A DNA stretch of 64,000 bases. It comes from Gymnothorax reevesii (taxonomy: Eukaryota; Chordata; Actinopteri; Anguilliformes; Muraenidae). Positions 45,722 to 57,821 of the stretch are shown piece after piece. The notes under the pieces are model-generated. The model was not told where the DNA came from. It worked only from the letters and a program-made list of their open reading frames with translations, and ran no database searches. The stretch's first letter is position 1. The number at the start of each line of letters is the position of its first letter. The position numbers and the translations under genes were made by a program. The DNA is taken from the NCBI GenBank assembly GCA_029721435.1, contig CM056573.1, positions 73,536,001 to 73,600,000 on the forward strand. Reading direction: 5' to 3'.

Positions 45722-46686
45722 TGTGACGATACGCTCGGAGGAACCAGTTGCAACTCAGGGATAATCCAAAAAGCGTCAGCCTTTATTATAAAATGGGTCA
45801 GGAACAGAAGACACAAGGATTGCCAAGCCAAAAAAGAAATACAAAAAGCGTAGTTGACCAGACAGGCCGGGATCAAAACCAGTAAATCAGAAGTCCAATG
45901 GTACATAGACAGCAGGCCAAAATTGTAGTCGTAATACAGAGCAGAGGGTCATACACAGGGAATCCAAAAACAGAAATCGTAGTTGAACAAAAACGGGTCA
46001 AATCCAAAAAGGCAAAACAGGAACAGAAGGGCAATGGCAAACTCGAGGTCGGGCAAAAGAGTTCTGAAGAAGCAATTAAAAGGCATACGAGGAGCTCAGC
46101 ACAGATGTAAACTGATCAGCATTCTGACAAGGAATGAACAGCAGTTAAGACTAAAAATGTACAAGATGGAAGTCACATGCTATGCAGGGAACAGGTGAAG
46201 TAATTACAAAGGTAAGCACAGATGGGGCAGTCCTAAACCACAAAAAATGGGCAAAAACCAAAACGCAGACAGCCTGAAGTGCGTGAGCTGTAATCAAAGC
46301 GGAGTAGAGGGAAAGCAAAAGGGGCGGAGTTACAGAGCAGAGTTAGTTATATTAGTAAACAGTGATATCTACACACCTAATCAAAGTACGTGAATGTTGG
46401 TTGGTTAGTTCATATACAGAAGGGATTAGTCTACAGTAAAATTACCAGCACTAACTTAACAGCCTAGCAATTAATTAATATGGTAATCTCAGAAAAGCGG
46501 GAAGGAAGGTAAAACGAGACTTTAAGGAAGTTTGTGTAATACCAGCAAACTTCCGAAATCTCCCGAAGCGAGTCTGCACGCAGACAGGGGAGTGCACTGG
46601 CAAGATAACACAAATCACATCAGACATTACAGGGGAGATATGAAAAATAATAAATACAGAAACCAGACAGATACAGAGTCATAACA
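45722..46686 (+). repeat. Solo LTR with 5-bp target duplication
   Basis: It begins TGTGACGATACGCTC and ends GTCATAACA, TG...CA termini, 965 bp. ACATG at 45717-45721 is repeated at 46687-46691. Excising it with one copy restores the Harbinger reading frame. This is what LTR-LTR recombination leaves. The 5-bp duplication fits Ty3/gypsy or some retroviral lineages; the family is not one I can name. A related fragment is at 22982-23335. Confidence 0.93.
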
Positions 46687-46916
46687 ACATGATGCTTTTA
46701 TGTGGGCAAATTCTGCACTCTCCCAGGTAGCAGAAGTTGGTTGTTTTTGGGGCAGCTGGCCTCACCTCTTGGAGACAGCGGCTACCCTCTGCACCCCTAC
46801 CTAATGACCCCCATCCAGCAGCCTGACACTGAGAAGCAATCAATGCCCTCAGGAGAACCCGTGGTGTGGTGGAGAGGGCTATAGGGCTACGGAAACAACA
46901 CTTCCACTGTCTGAGT
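46687..46916 (+). pseudogene. Harbinger nuclease, third piece
   Basis: It reads DAFMWANSALSQ and then LGDSGYPLHPYLMTPIQQPD, the second catalytic block (LGD.GYP.....MTP) of HARBI1 with the Asp present, then in another frame ALRRTRGVVERAIGLRKQHF, the RGVVER third catalytic Glu block. It ends at 46916 where a 1.3-kb element inserts. Confidence 0.9.
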
Positions 46917-48240
46917 AAAGGCTGATTCATACTCCAAAAGAACAGAGACATTTCCAAAGTTCGTTTTGACCGGGACATTTTATACTTCACGAGAAACTCA
47001 AGTGCCGAACTCCTGTGGGCTGTGTCAAAAAACTTTACTTGTCCGACCGAGTCAGACCATCTGTCGAGTGAAAAGTCGGACCTTCGATGTCCGTCAGGTG
47101 TTTCCATAAAACACAAACAGGATGTCCCACCATGGTCCGACGCGGACGGATGGTTCGTCACTGTTCGTTCGAAGTTGCATGAGAATTTTCACCTCAGCGA
47201 TGCACTGCTTTGCTATTTGGCATTCAAATATTTGAAATAAGTTAACGCTAAATGAGAAAAAGGGGAAAATACAATTCTGATTCGGTAGATCATTAACCAC
47301 TATTCAGACATAAATTAACTGCGCTCATCGCTGTAGGAATGTAACGTCCATTTTCAGTAGGCTATTAACTGAATACAATCTAGCTAATTAAAAGCAGTCT
47401 TTGCTCACTGTGCAGAAACTACAATTGGCAACATAACGAAGCTATTAATGACACAAAAGACATTAAAGCATTCATATCATCATGATCGCCCATTCTACAG
47501 AATTGACTTAAGCAGTCGGGCGATAAGCAGAGCTCCACTCTCGGTCACACTAAGCACCACGAATACGATGTTTAACCACTGAGCACCCAGACGAGACCGC
47601 TGCTTAGGCAGTGCCCCATTAGTGTTCACATAGCATTCATAAAAACACAACTTTTTGTCGCACTTGAGGTGTACGGTACCAACGATTTAAATTTGAAATC
47701 TTCACGTGTTGTTATTAAATTATACGTAGTTGTAAGAAAAATTCATTCACGGATTTAACAGAGCCCCGCTTCTGGGTCTAGGCTATTATGGTTTTGCGGG
47801 CACTGGTACTGTCTTTCCATTCTCAAAATATTTTGGGCTGTCTGCACTTCCAGACAAATTCAAACAAGAACGCCACATATTGGGCTTATATTTTTTTTGT
47901 CCGACCGGGTTTTAGGACAACTCTCGAGTAGTCCTACAAAGTGGACGGGCCGTTTAATGTAACACTCAGAAAAAGACAGACCATCCGATCCAGTCTGTCG
48001 TGTTGATTTAAACAGCCCCCTGTTAAGTCAAAGGGTCACGCCCACTCCGTCTTCCTGACTAATCACACAACAGTTCTCGGACCCCATACGAGAAAAAAGT
48101 TCTGCCCAGATGATGTGTCGAGAACAAGCTGCAAGAACTACGAAACCCGGGCTGCGAGAATAAAATTACGTCATTTTGTTCTCGCAGCCCCGAGAACAAG
48201 AACAAATTTCTCTGTTCTTTTGGAGTATGAATCAGCTTTA
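46917..48240. mobile_element. 1.3-kb inverted-repeat element with AGT duplication
   Basis: The left end AAAGGCTGATTCATACTCC is inverted at the right end (48218-48240, differing by one shifted G), with matches through AAAAGAACAGAG. AGT flanks both sides (46914-46916, 48241-48243). Removing it rejoins the Harbinger frame at the HCLS/RLG junction. No transposase inside; 3-bp duplication would suit PIF/Harbinger or CACTA mobilisation. Confidence 0.88.
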
Positions 48241-48590
48241 AGTCGTCTGGGGGTCTGAAACTGGAGCGCTCAAAGAGCTGCGCTGTAGTGGTGGTAACAG
48301 CCCTGCTCCACAACATGGCCTTACAGGCAAATATCAACCTGCCTGAGGATGAGCCCGACCAGAATGAGGAGGCGGCGTCCAGAAGGCCTACAACTAAGAG
48401 AGCAGTTAATCAGAAATGTTTGGACCCTGAAGCCCCCCAAACAAGCCACATTAACCCCCCCCCCCCACCACCACAGCCCCTTGATCCTTCAACGCTGCAA
48501 GCACTATCAACCACTGAGCAGAATCAGATACACCACCACATTCTCAATTTGCCATGGCATCCCTTTCAAAAAGCTGCAATGGTAATACCA
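48241..48590 (+). pseudogene. Harbinger nuclease, C-terminal piece
   Basis: After a short frame change it reads RSKSCAVVVVTALLHNMALQ, then ANINLPEDEPDQNEEA, the HARBI1 C-terminal helix (V.A...LHN......) and acidic tail. It ends in a proline run around 48460 and a stop. It completes the broken Harbinger gene started at 38669. Confidence 0.85.
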
Positions 48591-48894
48591 TAAAAATTAC
48601 CACCAAAAAAACTTCGGTAATACTGGCTATTTGGCTATTTGAAAGCACTATAGTTTTCTTTTACCACTGACATATTGTAGGGGTACCATAGCTAATAAAA
48701 TAATACTACAGAAAAAAACTATGGTAATACCATAGCTGGTGAAATGATAGAACACTACATCCACACTATAGAACACTATACAATTCTTACATTGGGTGAC
48801 TAGGTCACAACTGTTCAGGCTCAGGACCGGTGCACTCCTTTTGCGGAACACGTCAGAAATTGCACATATAATAACCAGATATAGTCAGAAATTG
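48591..48894. other. Short palindromic phrases, no gene
   Basis: CTATGGTAATACCATAG (near 48718) and related ATGGTAATACCAT (48578) occur with GGTACCATAGCT, suggesting decayed inverted repeats, possibly the 3' end of the Harbinger element. Confidence 0.5.
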
Positions 48895-49340
48895 GACATA
48901 TAGCCTATACGCTATTGGTTAAATGCTTTGATTTCAAACTAACAGCATATATAGCACAATTTGTAATTAAACTTCCTGTAAAATGCAGGCAGACTGTTAC
49001 TGGTGGCCGGTATTTGCAAATGTATTGCCTACTTTATTTACATGCCTGGATTTCATATCGACAGTGTATATAGCACATTTAGGTTTTAAACCAGCGGTAA
49101 ATTGTCTGTTTATGATGCCTTTCTCGTGCCATTTGATCAACAGGCTTTAAAGACGCACCAAGATAAAATCGTGAAGACAGACAGTAGCCATGAATATAGC
49201 CTATATGTTATTTAAATATTTATATTTCATATTGACAGTATATATTTTGCTATTAAGTCAGCAGTAAATTGCCTTTGAGATGCTATTTCAATAACAGAAT
49301 TAAAAGACGCTCAAAGATAAAATTATGCAAGCAGATAATT
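48895..49340. repeat. Degenerate tandem repeat, three copies
   Basis: TTCATATTGACAGTATATAT-like phrases recur near 48930, 49050 and 49225, each followed by an AAAC(C)AGCGGTAAATTG-like block. Spacing is irregular. Confidence 0.55.
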
Positions 49341-49639
49341 ACCTCACTGGTAATATAGATTATTTTTAGGTTAGCATACTAAGGAAAGCCAACATTATCC
49401 AGCAGCTACAAATACGGATTGCAAACCATACTTATGACACACATATGACAAATTAAAAATACAATTTCTATTAAATCATGTTGTCTTGCCAGATTCAGTG
49501 CTTGGCCTTGAACTTGTATTTCTCGCTGGAACGGGCGGTATCAAGCAGTGCCTTTTCCTTTAGCACGAGTGTAAAACTCCTGGCATGTCGAGTTGTAGTT
49601 CACCTTCACCTGAATTTCGCTTCTGATCAGCTCAACACT
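49341..49639. other. Flank of hAT gene, no further feature
   Basis: Contains minus-strand 3' sequence after the hAT coding end; the terminal inverted repeat of the hAT copy was not identified. Confidence 0.4.
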
Positions 49640-52037
49640 GCAGCGGTTCCTCTGATCGGTCCAAGCCCCCACCATCAAAGAAACAGTCTCTCAATAAACA
49701 CGTTGGTGACCGGAATGCTTAATACGATGCAAATTAAAGTTGCTGTGTTTGGCGCAGTTGTGTGCTTGAGCGCAGTTGTCCACTTCGTTGGGACAGGGTC
49801 GCCTGAGGCTGCGACTTCATTCATCTGTGGTAACAGAACGCAGTGCTCATTGTAAAACGGATCCATATTCAGTTTGCTGATCCGGTTCAGAGCCTCGACT
49901 GCTTGGCTTATTTCTTGGAAGTTGACCTCTCTCTTGAGAGACAGACATGCAATGTGTTTCATATAATTCTGATCAGAGAAATTAAACCATTTGTTTAGGT
50001 AGGCAAGCGCTCTCTGATAAAATGTAAGAAAGTCCTGCTCAATTAAAGCAGCTGTTCCGGAAGGTCAAGTCTCAGTTGGAGATTAGTCATCAGCTCGAAC
50101 TGCTCACAGAAAGTTGTGTCACTGCCTTCAACTTCATGTACTGCATCATAAAATATCTTTAAGCTATTCCGCAAAAAACATATGGTATACCTGGAGTTCA
50201 CAGGGAGTTCCCTCGCCATCCTCATTTGCGAACAACTTCCAAATTCTCGATGGACTGCTGTCTTCTGCAAGGGATAAAAAGTAACTTTTTTTTTTTATAG
50301 TTCTCATCCACAAAATCAAAAACATCCTCCAGCTCTTGAACACGTTTAGCGGATGCAGAGAAGAGTTTGTATACAGTAGCGGATCTAAACCCGGGAATAG
50401 GGGTGGCGCAGACACATCCCTTTATGACAATTAGTCCTGCGTAGTTCGCAATCATTTTCCTTTACTGACGCGTTTTCCAATTATCGTACTTGGCAACTTA
50501 AGACACGGTCTCTCCATATGCGATCGAACAGCGATGAAATCATGGGCGAAATTCAGTACAGAAAAATAATTTACTTATTAATAGGCCAGTGCTTCACGTT
50601 GATTGATCAGGTCCATGTTCCAGTGAAATATCGCCTTTCACTCTCGGTATTGCGTGGGTTGATTAAAAAAAAAGCTTGGCAGTTAAATAGGCAGCGTGCT
50701 GCCCAAGCTGTTTGCGTGAGAGTCGACAGGTTTGCAAGTTTGACTAACGTTGATTTAAATACAGCAAATAAGCATCCAGATGAATGATTGTCTTGCTACG
50801 TAATAGGGGAGAACAAACAGCAGCTGTTGACTGTGGAGTGCTCTCGGAGCGAACCTTCCGTTACTCATGAAAATGACTGAGAACAGGTCAGTACTAACGA
50901 CTATTTTAAACGGATGTTTTGTCACAATTCTCAGTTCAGGTTCCGCCACGGAGCTGAATTAAGCCCACGATTTCATCGCTGTTTCATCGCATATGGAGAG
51001 ACCATGTCTTAAGTTGCCAAGAACGATAATTGGAAAACGCATCAGTAAAGGAAAATTATTGCGAACTACCCAGGACTAATTGTCATAAAGGGACGTGCCT
51101 GCGCCCCCCCTATTCCCGGGTCAAGATCCACTACTGGTTGTATATTTTCGTGACTGCGCCCTCGATGTCAACTTTAAGTTCGTCACATGCATTCCTCCCA
51201 CAATTATGCAGAATGTGCGCCACACAATTGGCTTTGATGATTGCACCATTCTTTTTTTCCAATTTAGTGAACACAGAATTATGCACCCCATAATTCACAT
51301 TGGCGTTATCAGCAGAGTACACAGAGACACGTTCTAACCCCAGGTTGCTTTCCTCGAGCCTGGTAACCACCTGGTTAAAAATTGCATCAGAATCTTTCTT
51401 GGGGTCATCGTAAAAGTCTCACACCCTGTTCTGTACGCTAAGTTCTGGTTTGTAAAATCGCACAGTCAGTGGAATAGCTTGGTACTTCCGTGATTTGATG
51501 CCTCAGATGCGATAGAGAAATATGGGAGAGAATCTGGCTTGTATAAGAACATTAGCGTGTTCTTTTAAAAAGTTCCCACAGACGCCGGTGTAAGGACATC
51601 GGTCACAATTGCTGCCATTTTAGTCCGTCCGCATGCTAGTTTTTTTTTTGCCATTTCTGAATCGGCAAATATAATGGGGGAAAGTTTATATCCACAGTCG
51701 CCAGATCTGTATGATAAGCTATGTTGCACACAATGGTAGACACTGGTCACCTCAGCCGCGGTGACTTCGTCTGAATAGCTATCATTTGGTTTTGAAAAAA
51801 GCTATTCATACTGGTATTAGCTCTCATTTGCTGCTCGTTTTTCTTGTGGGCGTCACCTTCACCATGCCGCTTCACGTCACCCTCTCCTCCATGTGTTACT
51901 GTGAAGCACCAGCGGCAAATCCTACACTCGGCCTTTTTGGGATCGTCTGCAGACCTCAGCCATTGATATCTACTTTCCCAGTCTTTACTGTAGGAGCACA
52001 GTCTCTTTTTTCTGGCAACTTCATCCTTGTTAGCCAA
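49640..52037 (-). pseudogene. hAT-family transposase, interrupted by a MITE
   Basis: Minus strand. It starts (52037) with a BED-type zinc finger (AECRICRWCF...GDVKRHGEGDAH), continues through SYRSGDCGYKLSPIIFADSE and CGRTKMAAIVTDVL, then SADNANVNYG and VAHILHNCGRNACDE (51370-51145). A MITE at 50374-51136 breaks it after TKIY. It resumes KLFSASAKRVQELEDVFDFV and ends with the hAT C-terminal dimerisation motif [15 protein letters not shown] (about 49690). Frameshifts occur near 50300 and 51420, and a stop near 50050, so it is dead. The BED finger binds the ends and the RNase H-like core cuts, making 8-bp duplications. Confidence 0.9.
50374..51136. mobile_element. hAT-type MITE with long inverted arms, copy 2
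   Basis: Begins CAGTAGCGGATC and ends GATCCACTACTG, with arms of about 190 bp inverted throughout. TTTGTATA (50366-50373) and GTTGTATA (51137-51144) are an 8-bp duplication with one mismatch. Excision joins TKIY to KLFS of the hAT gene. A relative is at 30326-30935. Confidence 0.93.
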
Positions 52038-52059
52038 CTTTTCTGCACCAATAATCCTC

Positions 52060-52504
52060 AGTTATAACTAGCAAACATTTTTCTGCCCTCTGCTAAGTGT
52101 CTAGCCTACTAGTGCAGTGCTGAACATAACACGCGCAGGTTACTGGCAGATCACTGGGCTACAGCACGCATCAATTTCTTTTTTTTTTCTTTTTTTTTCT
52201 TATGCACATTAGCTTTTTTTGAAATAAGCCAATCAAGTGTTGGCAACAGCAGCATTTTTTAATAGAAGAAGAGCATCGGCCCAACTGAATAGACGATGAT
52301 AGTTAGTCTCACTACGATCCAAGAAGAAAGGCAGAAAGTGGATCAATTTTTTTCCACTATATTATTTTCCAACCTCCTTTTTTTTTTTACCATGATCTTT
52401 GAAATGCGGGACATCTCAATGTTGATGCGGGATGCAAGGCAAATGTTCAGTTTTTGGGTGGTCAGCCTATTCTTATATTATACTGCAGTAACCCTTTATA
52501 GCTG
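52060..52504. other. T-rich, no gene
   Basis: Several pure T runs (near 52180 and 52380) and no coding signal. Confidence 0.5.
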
Positions 52505-53134
52505 GAGAAGTTATTCTTTTGATCGTGACAGAAATGATTAAAGCACCAAAATTGGTAGGGATGAACTTTAGGGCATACCGTATCGTTTCAGAAGGGGTAC
52601 CAAAAAATTTGACCCTCCTTGTCCTAAAACCATCAGGAAGTTTTTTGGTCACTATGATGTGACATAGAAAGTTTAATAACATGGGAAATTTGGGGTAAAA
52701 TCATAATTTTCGTACTCAGAATGGCCAATTTTCAAGGAAAATTAGGAAAAACTGCTATTTACAAGACATAGGCCTCCTATATCTAGTTAGTAATTTGACT
52801 GGAGCAAACCAATAAATCACAGATTCTATAACCACCCCAATGGTTCAATCCAGTGGTCCACAAGTAAAAAATATTAAAGAGCGTTATATTGTAATAAAAC
52901 AATACACACGCTAATCTCGTGCATATTCTCAGTCTCCCTTAATTATGTAACCAATCAGGTGTGCCGAGCACTCCAGAATATTGGATGCCATTTTAGACAA
53001 ATGTAGTCTGGCCTGTAGGCAGTTAGTCTCCCAGTAGGAGCCTGTTAATATGAGCCTGTTAATGCAGAAGTCCCTGGCAACATTGATGGTCAAAAGACTC
53101 AGAATGAGCAGTTTCTCAAGGTACACTGCTGAGT

Positions 53135-54757
53135 CTAACAAGATCCTTCACATTTGCATATTGAAGGGCAATTTAAGTGCAGCCTGGTGCACAGAGGTTT
53201 AGCCTTGCAAGCACACTTGATGAATTCCCTGCAGCTTTTTGCAGCTTCTGGCCATAGTGTCCACTTGGGTACCCAGCTATCACCTTTCCTGGTCCAGCCG
53301 AAACCATCAGGACATGGCCGCTTCTGTTGAACTTTAAGTGAACTTTTCCAGATGCTTGCCTGATATTGAGCCCGATTTACATGTTGCACCAATGCTGCCT
53401 GGGTGGGTGGGAGGTTATCCATTGACTTTGACGTTCGTTGTTTACGCTTTCACTGTTCCTGGTTTTCTCAGAGCACAAATGAACCGTTCAATGCTTGCAA
53501 ACGTTGGTGTTTTCAGATCAACAGCTTGAAACGGATGTGCGGCCATGCTACAGAATGTCTCAGTGAGATCTGGGTGACACTTCCAAGCTTCCCAGGCTTT
53601 CTTCTTTCCTTTGCCGTAGAACTGCGAAGTGGTGTCACATCCCGTTAGTGAGTGGAATATGGGTAGAGCTCGACACATGGGTTCCCCCAAGCCGACTGCA
53701 GATGCCATTGATACTGTAGAACTGAAAGTGTTTGCCACTTCCGAATGCAACCCAGAGATCCACATTAGGATAACCTGCCAGAGGATCGAGGAAATTGCCA
53801 ATCAGAATGATGATAACATCAGTGTCCACTGTCCGTACAAGAATTGTTTTTGCACAATTCTCCACAGCATCTTTGACATGGATGCACATCCTGGAATCAG
53901 CCTCTTCATGGTCACAGGTCTCCATTAGTCATTGAGAACCAACTGTGACAACATATTCTCCTTTGGTAATGTAGACAACTTTTCCTGGAGGGAATGTGTG
54001 TCGAGCTGTACGGTCACTAAGCAGATCTTCTTTGTTTTGTGGATCACAGAGGAAATCCTTGAAGTTGGGAGGTAATTTGGACTGACCTCGAACCTTGGTT
54101 CTTGTACCTCTGCCTCTTTTTTCTCTAGTTGCCTCCTTGAGGCTATTGGCCTCATATCTATCCCAGACTATGTCAATCCTGTCACTGCTGGCTAACTCCT
54201 TTGTAACCGAAGGAACAAAAAACTTGTCATAGTACTCATCAAACCTTGTAGCTTCGCCTGGTTGTAGGAGGTGGACCACTGCAGCACCATCATATATCTC
54301 AGCGTCGAAGCAAACCTTCCCTGAAAACAAAGGCTTTGTGATTAAGTACATCATGACGTACAAGCCTAGAAACCTTTACCATCCCTATTGCCTCCTCACT
54401 ATAATCCCTTGAATCAACCTCCTTTTTAAGGAGCTGTTGCTGACCTTCTTTGAAGACAAATAATATGTTTCGCCCACTTGACTGAACTTGACAACAATCC
54501 TGAAAGTGCCCTACAATTTCAAGTTTCAGTCTTGTTTCATTTATCTCCTTTGCAATGCCAAGTTCTTGCAGTCGCTGCTCATAAAGGCTGTGTACAGTAC
54601 AGCCGCCGTTAAAATCAAAGAAAAAGTCGTTAATCCACCAGTACGGGTACGTTAAGCTCTCAGTAGAACCGTGCAATCTCGTCGTCAGCCGTGCAGTAGG
54701 ACCGACGTGTTGACGCGCATGAAGGCGAAAGAAGACCTCCCGCCGCCTACCGCGCAC
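53135..54757 (-). pseudogene. PIN/FEN-like protein gene, C-terminal two-thirds
   Basis: Minus strand, pieces in shifting frames: 54757-54299 (KEINETRLKLEIVGHFQDCC...LFVFKEG), 54363-53929 (YDGAAVVHLLQP, FDEYYDKFFVPSV, DIVWDRYEANSLKEATREKR), 53925-53442 (HEEADSRMCIH, RTVDTDVIIILIGNF, SLTGCDTTSQFYGKGKKKAWEAW) and 53422-53135 (WTRKGDSWVPKWTLWPEAAK, then C.C and C...C clusters). I recall this as a common uncharacterised protein in fish, cnidarians and molluscs. The order HEEAD, DTDV, GCDTTSQFYGKGK resembles the acidic residues and G.GKG-type turn of FEN/PIN nucleases; that is inference. Frameshifts near 54340, 53925, 53650 and 53440 make it inactive. Confidence 0.7.
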
Positions 54758-55210
54758 GGGGTAGTTGGGCGATTATAACTGAGCCACAAGGGCTGTTAGG
54801 ACGGTCGTTTTGACAGTAGTCCGTACATGTAGATAATGGCACAGCTTGTTGGCGATTTATTTCCATACATGATTGCAAAAGTAACGTAAGCGTACATAAA
54901 ATATTAATTTGCTTTGGCGGGGGTGATGTTGCCGGTAATAATTTCTGCAAACCTTTTTTATATTTGACGATACAGTTTGCTCAACCTGTGCTATTTACAA
55001 CTTAAGTACAGTATAATACGCAATTGGATTATTAAATATCATGCTATTTTTGGTGACGATTTTATTTGTCAGGTATCATTTCTGCAGTATTTTATGTTCG
55101 GAGATAATACATGCTTTTATGTACTATTAGGCCTATTTTACACTCAAGTGCCGAAATAGATTATTTTTCCTGTTGCAAACCTGAAATTTAGTATAGCCTA
55201 TTCATTCCTA

Positions 55211-56362
55211 CAGCTTGTGGACCGGTTCCGCAAATGGAATTTGTTTGAAGTGTCTGGTATCGATACAGAATTCGCTGGCGGAAAGTTATCTGTTCACGAA
55301 TTTGCGGAAATTACTCACGCTTTTTGTGGATCAGTTAGTTTTCTTCAGTCCTTAGGAATAAAGCCTTGCACAGTCATTTTTCAGTGGCACGTCCTTTGAC
55401 TGGTTCCGCAAATAATTTCCAGTTTTGCAAACAGCGCCCTATGTCAGGCCGAACTTATGATATTCTTCGTTTATTGGCATTATTGCGTGCCCTTGGCCAC
55501 AACGAAACAGACACATGTATTTTCCACCAATTTTAGCCAGCCTTACGCTATAGGGGATATCACAATTATTGGTCAAATTTATGTCTGACTGTTCCGTGTG
55601 TCAACGTTGTGTCAGCTGGAATACACGTGCGCTGGCCTCAGTTCACGATGATCTGTGCATCCATCGATATTGAACTGCTATCAGGGACTACGGATGAATC
55701 TTTCTACTCTTTCCAATTCAAGTAGCCCTAGTAAATGCCAAGTATATGTTAAAATTATCAGGATGAGACTACATGTTCAGAATAACACAGGACATGAGTC
55801 ATGATCAGCCCGTTGAGCCACAGAAAAACAGAACAGTTATGGTGGGAGGGAAAATGTTTTATTTCACACTGACTACAATAAACTTTCATAAAATTATTTC
55901 AGAAAAATTAAACAAGAATAAACAAGTTTGAAAACATACAAAAGGGCGTTTGCGGAACTAGTCAAATGACAAGCAGTCACTCCCAATGGGTGTTGATGAA
56001 GAAGTATCACTAGTACGACATTGGGATTTATAAGGTCAATTACACGACAATTTTCGATCATAATGACACTAATAACGTAATGAATCCCAGGAATACACGT
56101 GTTTAACGGCCACACAGTGCGCCTTATCACAAGCGTTGATTTGGTCGCCTACTGCTGCAACGGCAAGCAACAGTTATCGGGCATTAATTTCTCTATGAAG
56201 CCGAATATCTCGAAACGATAGTTAAGAGTTAAATCCACATTAATTTACCGTTTTAGCGGTGTCAAACTCAAGGCTGACAGTGAAGTCGTTTTCCCGCAAA
56301 AAAAAAGTTTGATTTCTGCAAATTGCGGAATCGGTCAAATTGCGGAACCAGTCAACCCACTG
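55211..56362. mobile_element. TA-flanked 1152-bp inverted-end element
   Basis: Left CAGCTTGTGGACCGGTTCCG and right ...CGGAACCAGTCAACCCACTG are imperfect inverted ends with TA on both sides (55209-55210, 56363-56364), as for Tc1/mariner-type elements. GGTTCCGCAA or its complement recurs at 55224, 55402, 55302 (TTTGCGGAAA), 55951, 56325 and 56341. No transposase is seen. Confidence 0.75.
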
Positions 56363-56997
56363 TATATGGAAGATTACTCGCACCCCGTCTCAGTAAAATT
56401 CATTTAGGGAAAGAACTTGAATGTTTTTACATTTATATACTGTTTCGTTTTAAAATGCTAATTGGCAATTTTTAACCAATTTTTCAAAACGTTTTGCATC
56501 GTCTGTATTTGTTTTAATGACTTCTCATAACCATTCGGATAACCATAATGTTCGCAAAGCTTGCAACTATAAAATATAATTGCGTACAATATGAATTAGT
56601 TCGACCGTAACGACTCTTGAATGCACTTAAAAAAAAAGCAAAATAAACTTTTTGCGGAACCTTACACATGATGTTTAGTAAGCTTATTCTATATCTATCA
56701 ATAAGGAAACGGAATTTTAAAAAAGATCTGCTCAATATCTTTTCTCTAAAGGACATTGTCACTTAAAACTGAATGGCTCTTTCGTAAACTGAATTCACAG
56801 AATTAAAGGCGGATGCATTTGGCGCTGATTCAATACAGCTCAGTTCGTGTAATCTCTGTTTATCACTCATTGTCACCCTAATATTTCCTTTAAGCTCATT
56901 GTAGCCTAGGCCTATTAAAGAAATAATGACCAGGTCAGCACGTGGCAGCAATTTTCTTTAAAATGCCCTACCATAAACTGACATCACATTCACAACT

Positions 56998-57279
56998 ATG
57001 GAACCTGTCAAGATAAGACGCATTTCCCCACTGTTTAGGACGAAGATTGACTCCTTGGCGAGAGACAACCTCACACCTCTGCAGGTCCGAAAACGCATAA
57101 TTTTGGAGAATAACGTGAGCATAAGCTCACAAGCTATTAAGTTGTATATTGTCAATTTGTTTATTTATATTGCGGCTGGCTTTTCAAAACCAATAAATCA
57201 ATTGCTAAATCAAACTTTGCTGATGATCTACCCACAAACTCTCAGAATCACAGTTTCTGCAATAAAAAGACATATTTAA
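56998..57279 (+). other. 93-codon open frame, possible transposase N-terminus
   Basis: Plus strand; ISPLFRTKIDSLARDNLTPL then QVRKRIILENNVSISSQAIK resembles a helix-turn-helix of Tc1-like enzymes. No DDE domain follows. Weak. Confidence 0.3.
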
Positions 57280-57821
57280 AATACCAAAAAAATTTCTTTC
57301 AAGAACACAATTTCTTATATTTCGCTGTCGAATTTTTCATAATAGGCTATTTTTTTTCTTGTTCATGCTAGGCTTTTTAAACAGAGGATCAGCCACGCGC
57401 TTTCCAGAGGTCGCATAAGCTCTCACTTGCACTTTCGCTGCAAGAGAAAATAAAAAGATGTTAAAATACTTAACGGCAAATACACGTAATTCTAACGGTC
57501 AAAATGCCCTATATTCTATAACTTACACACAGTACTACATTCAGCTCCGCGGAGCCACATGTGGTTATTACTGGCGGTAAATTGTCCTGTGATACGGCTC
57601 ATTGGTTAGATCGTGGTTAGAAATGGGTAAGAAGGGCGAAATGTTCGAGATAACGGGGCGTGAACTAACGCCGTCTTTTTGGTTTTAACAGCGGCTGTAC
57701 TGTAGCTCTGAAAGTTTGAATATATGGTCACCTTCACTCACGCGAGCTTTGACATAAGAAATGAGTTCAGCTTCCAGCAAAGCCTCTTCATTTCTGTTGC
57801 TTGTACCTCGCTCTGCAATTT

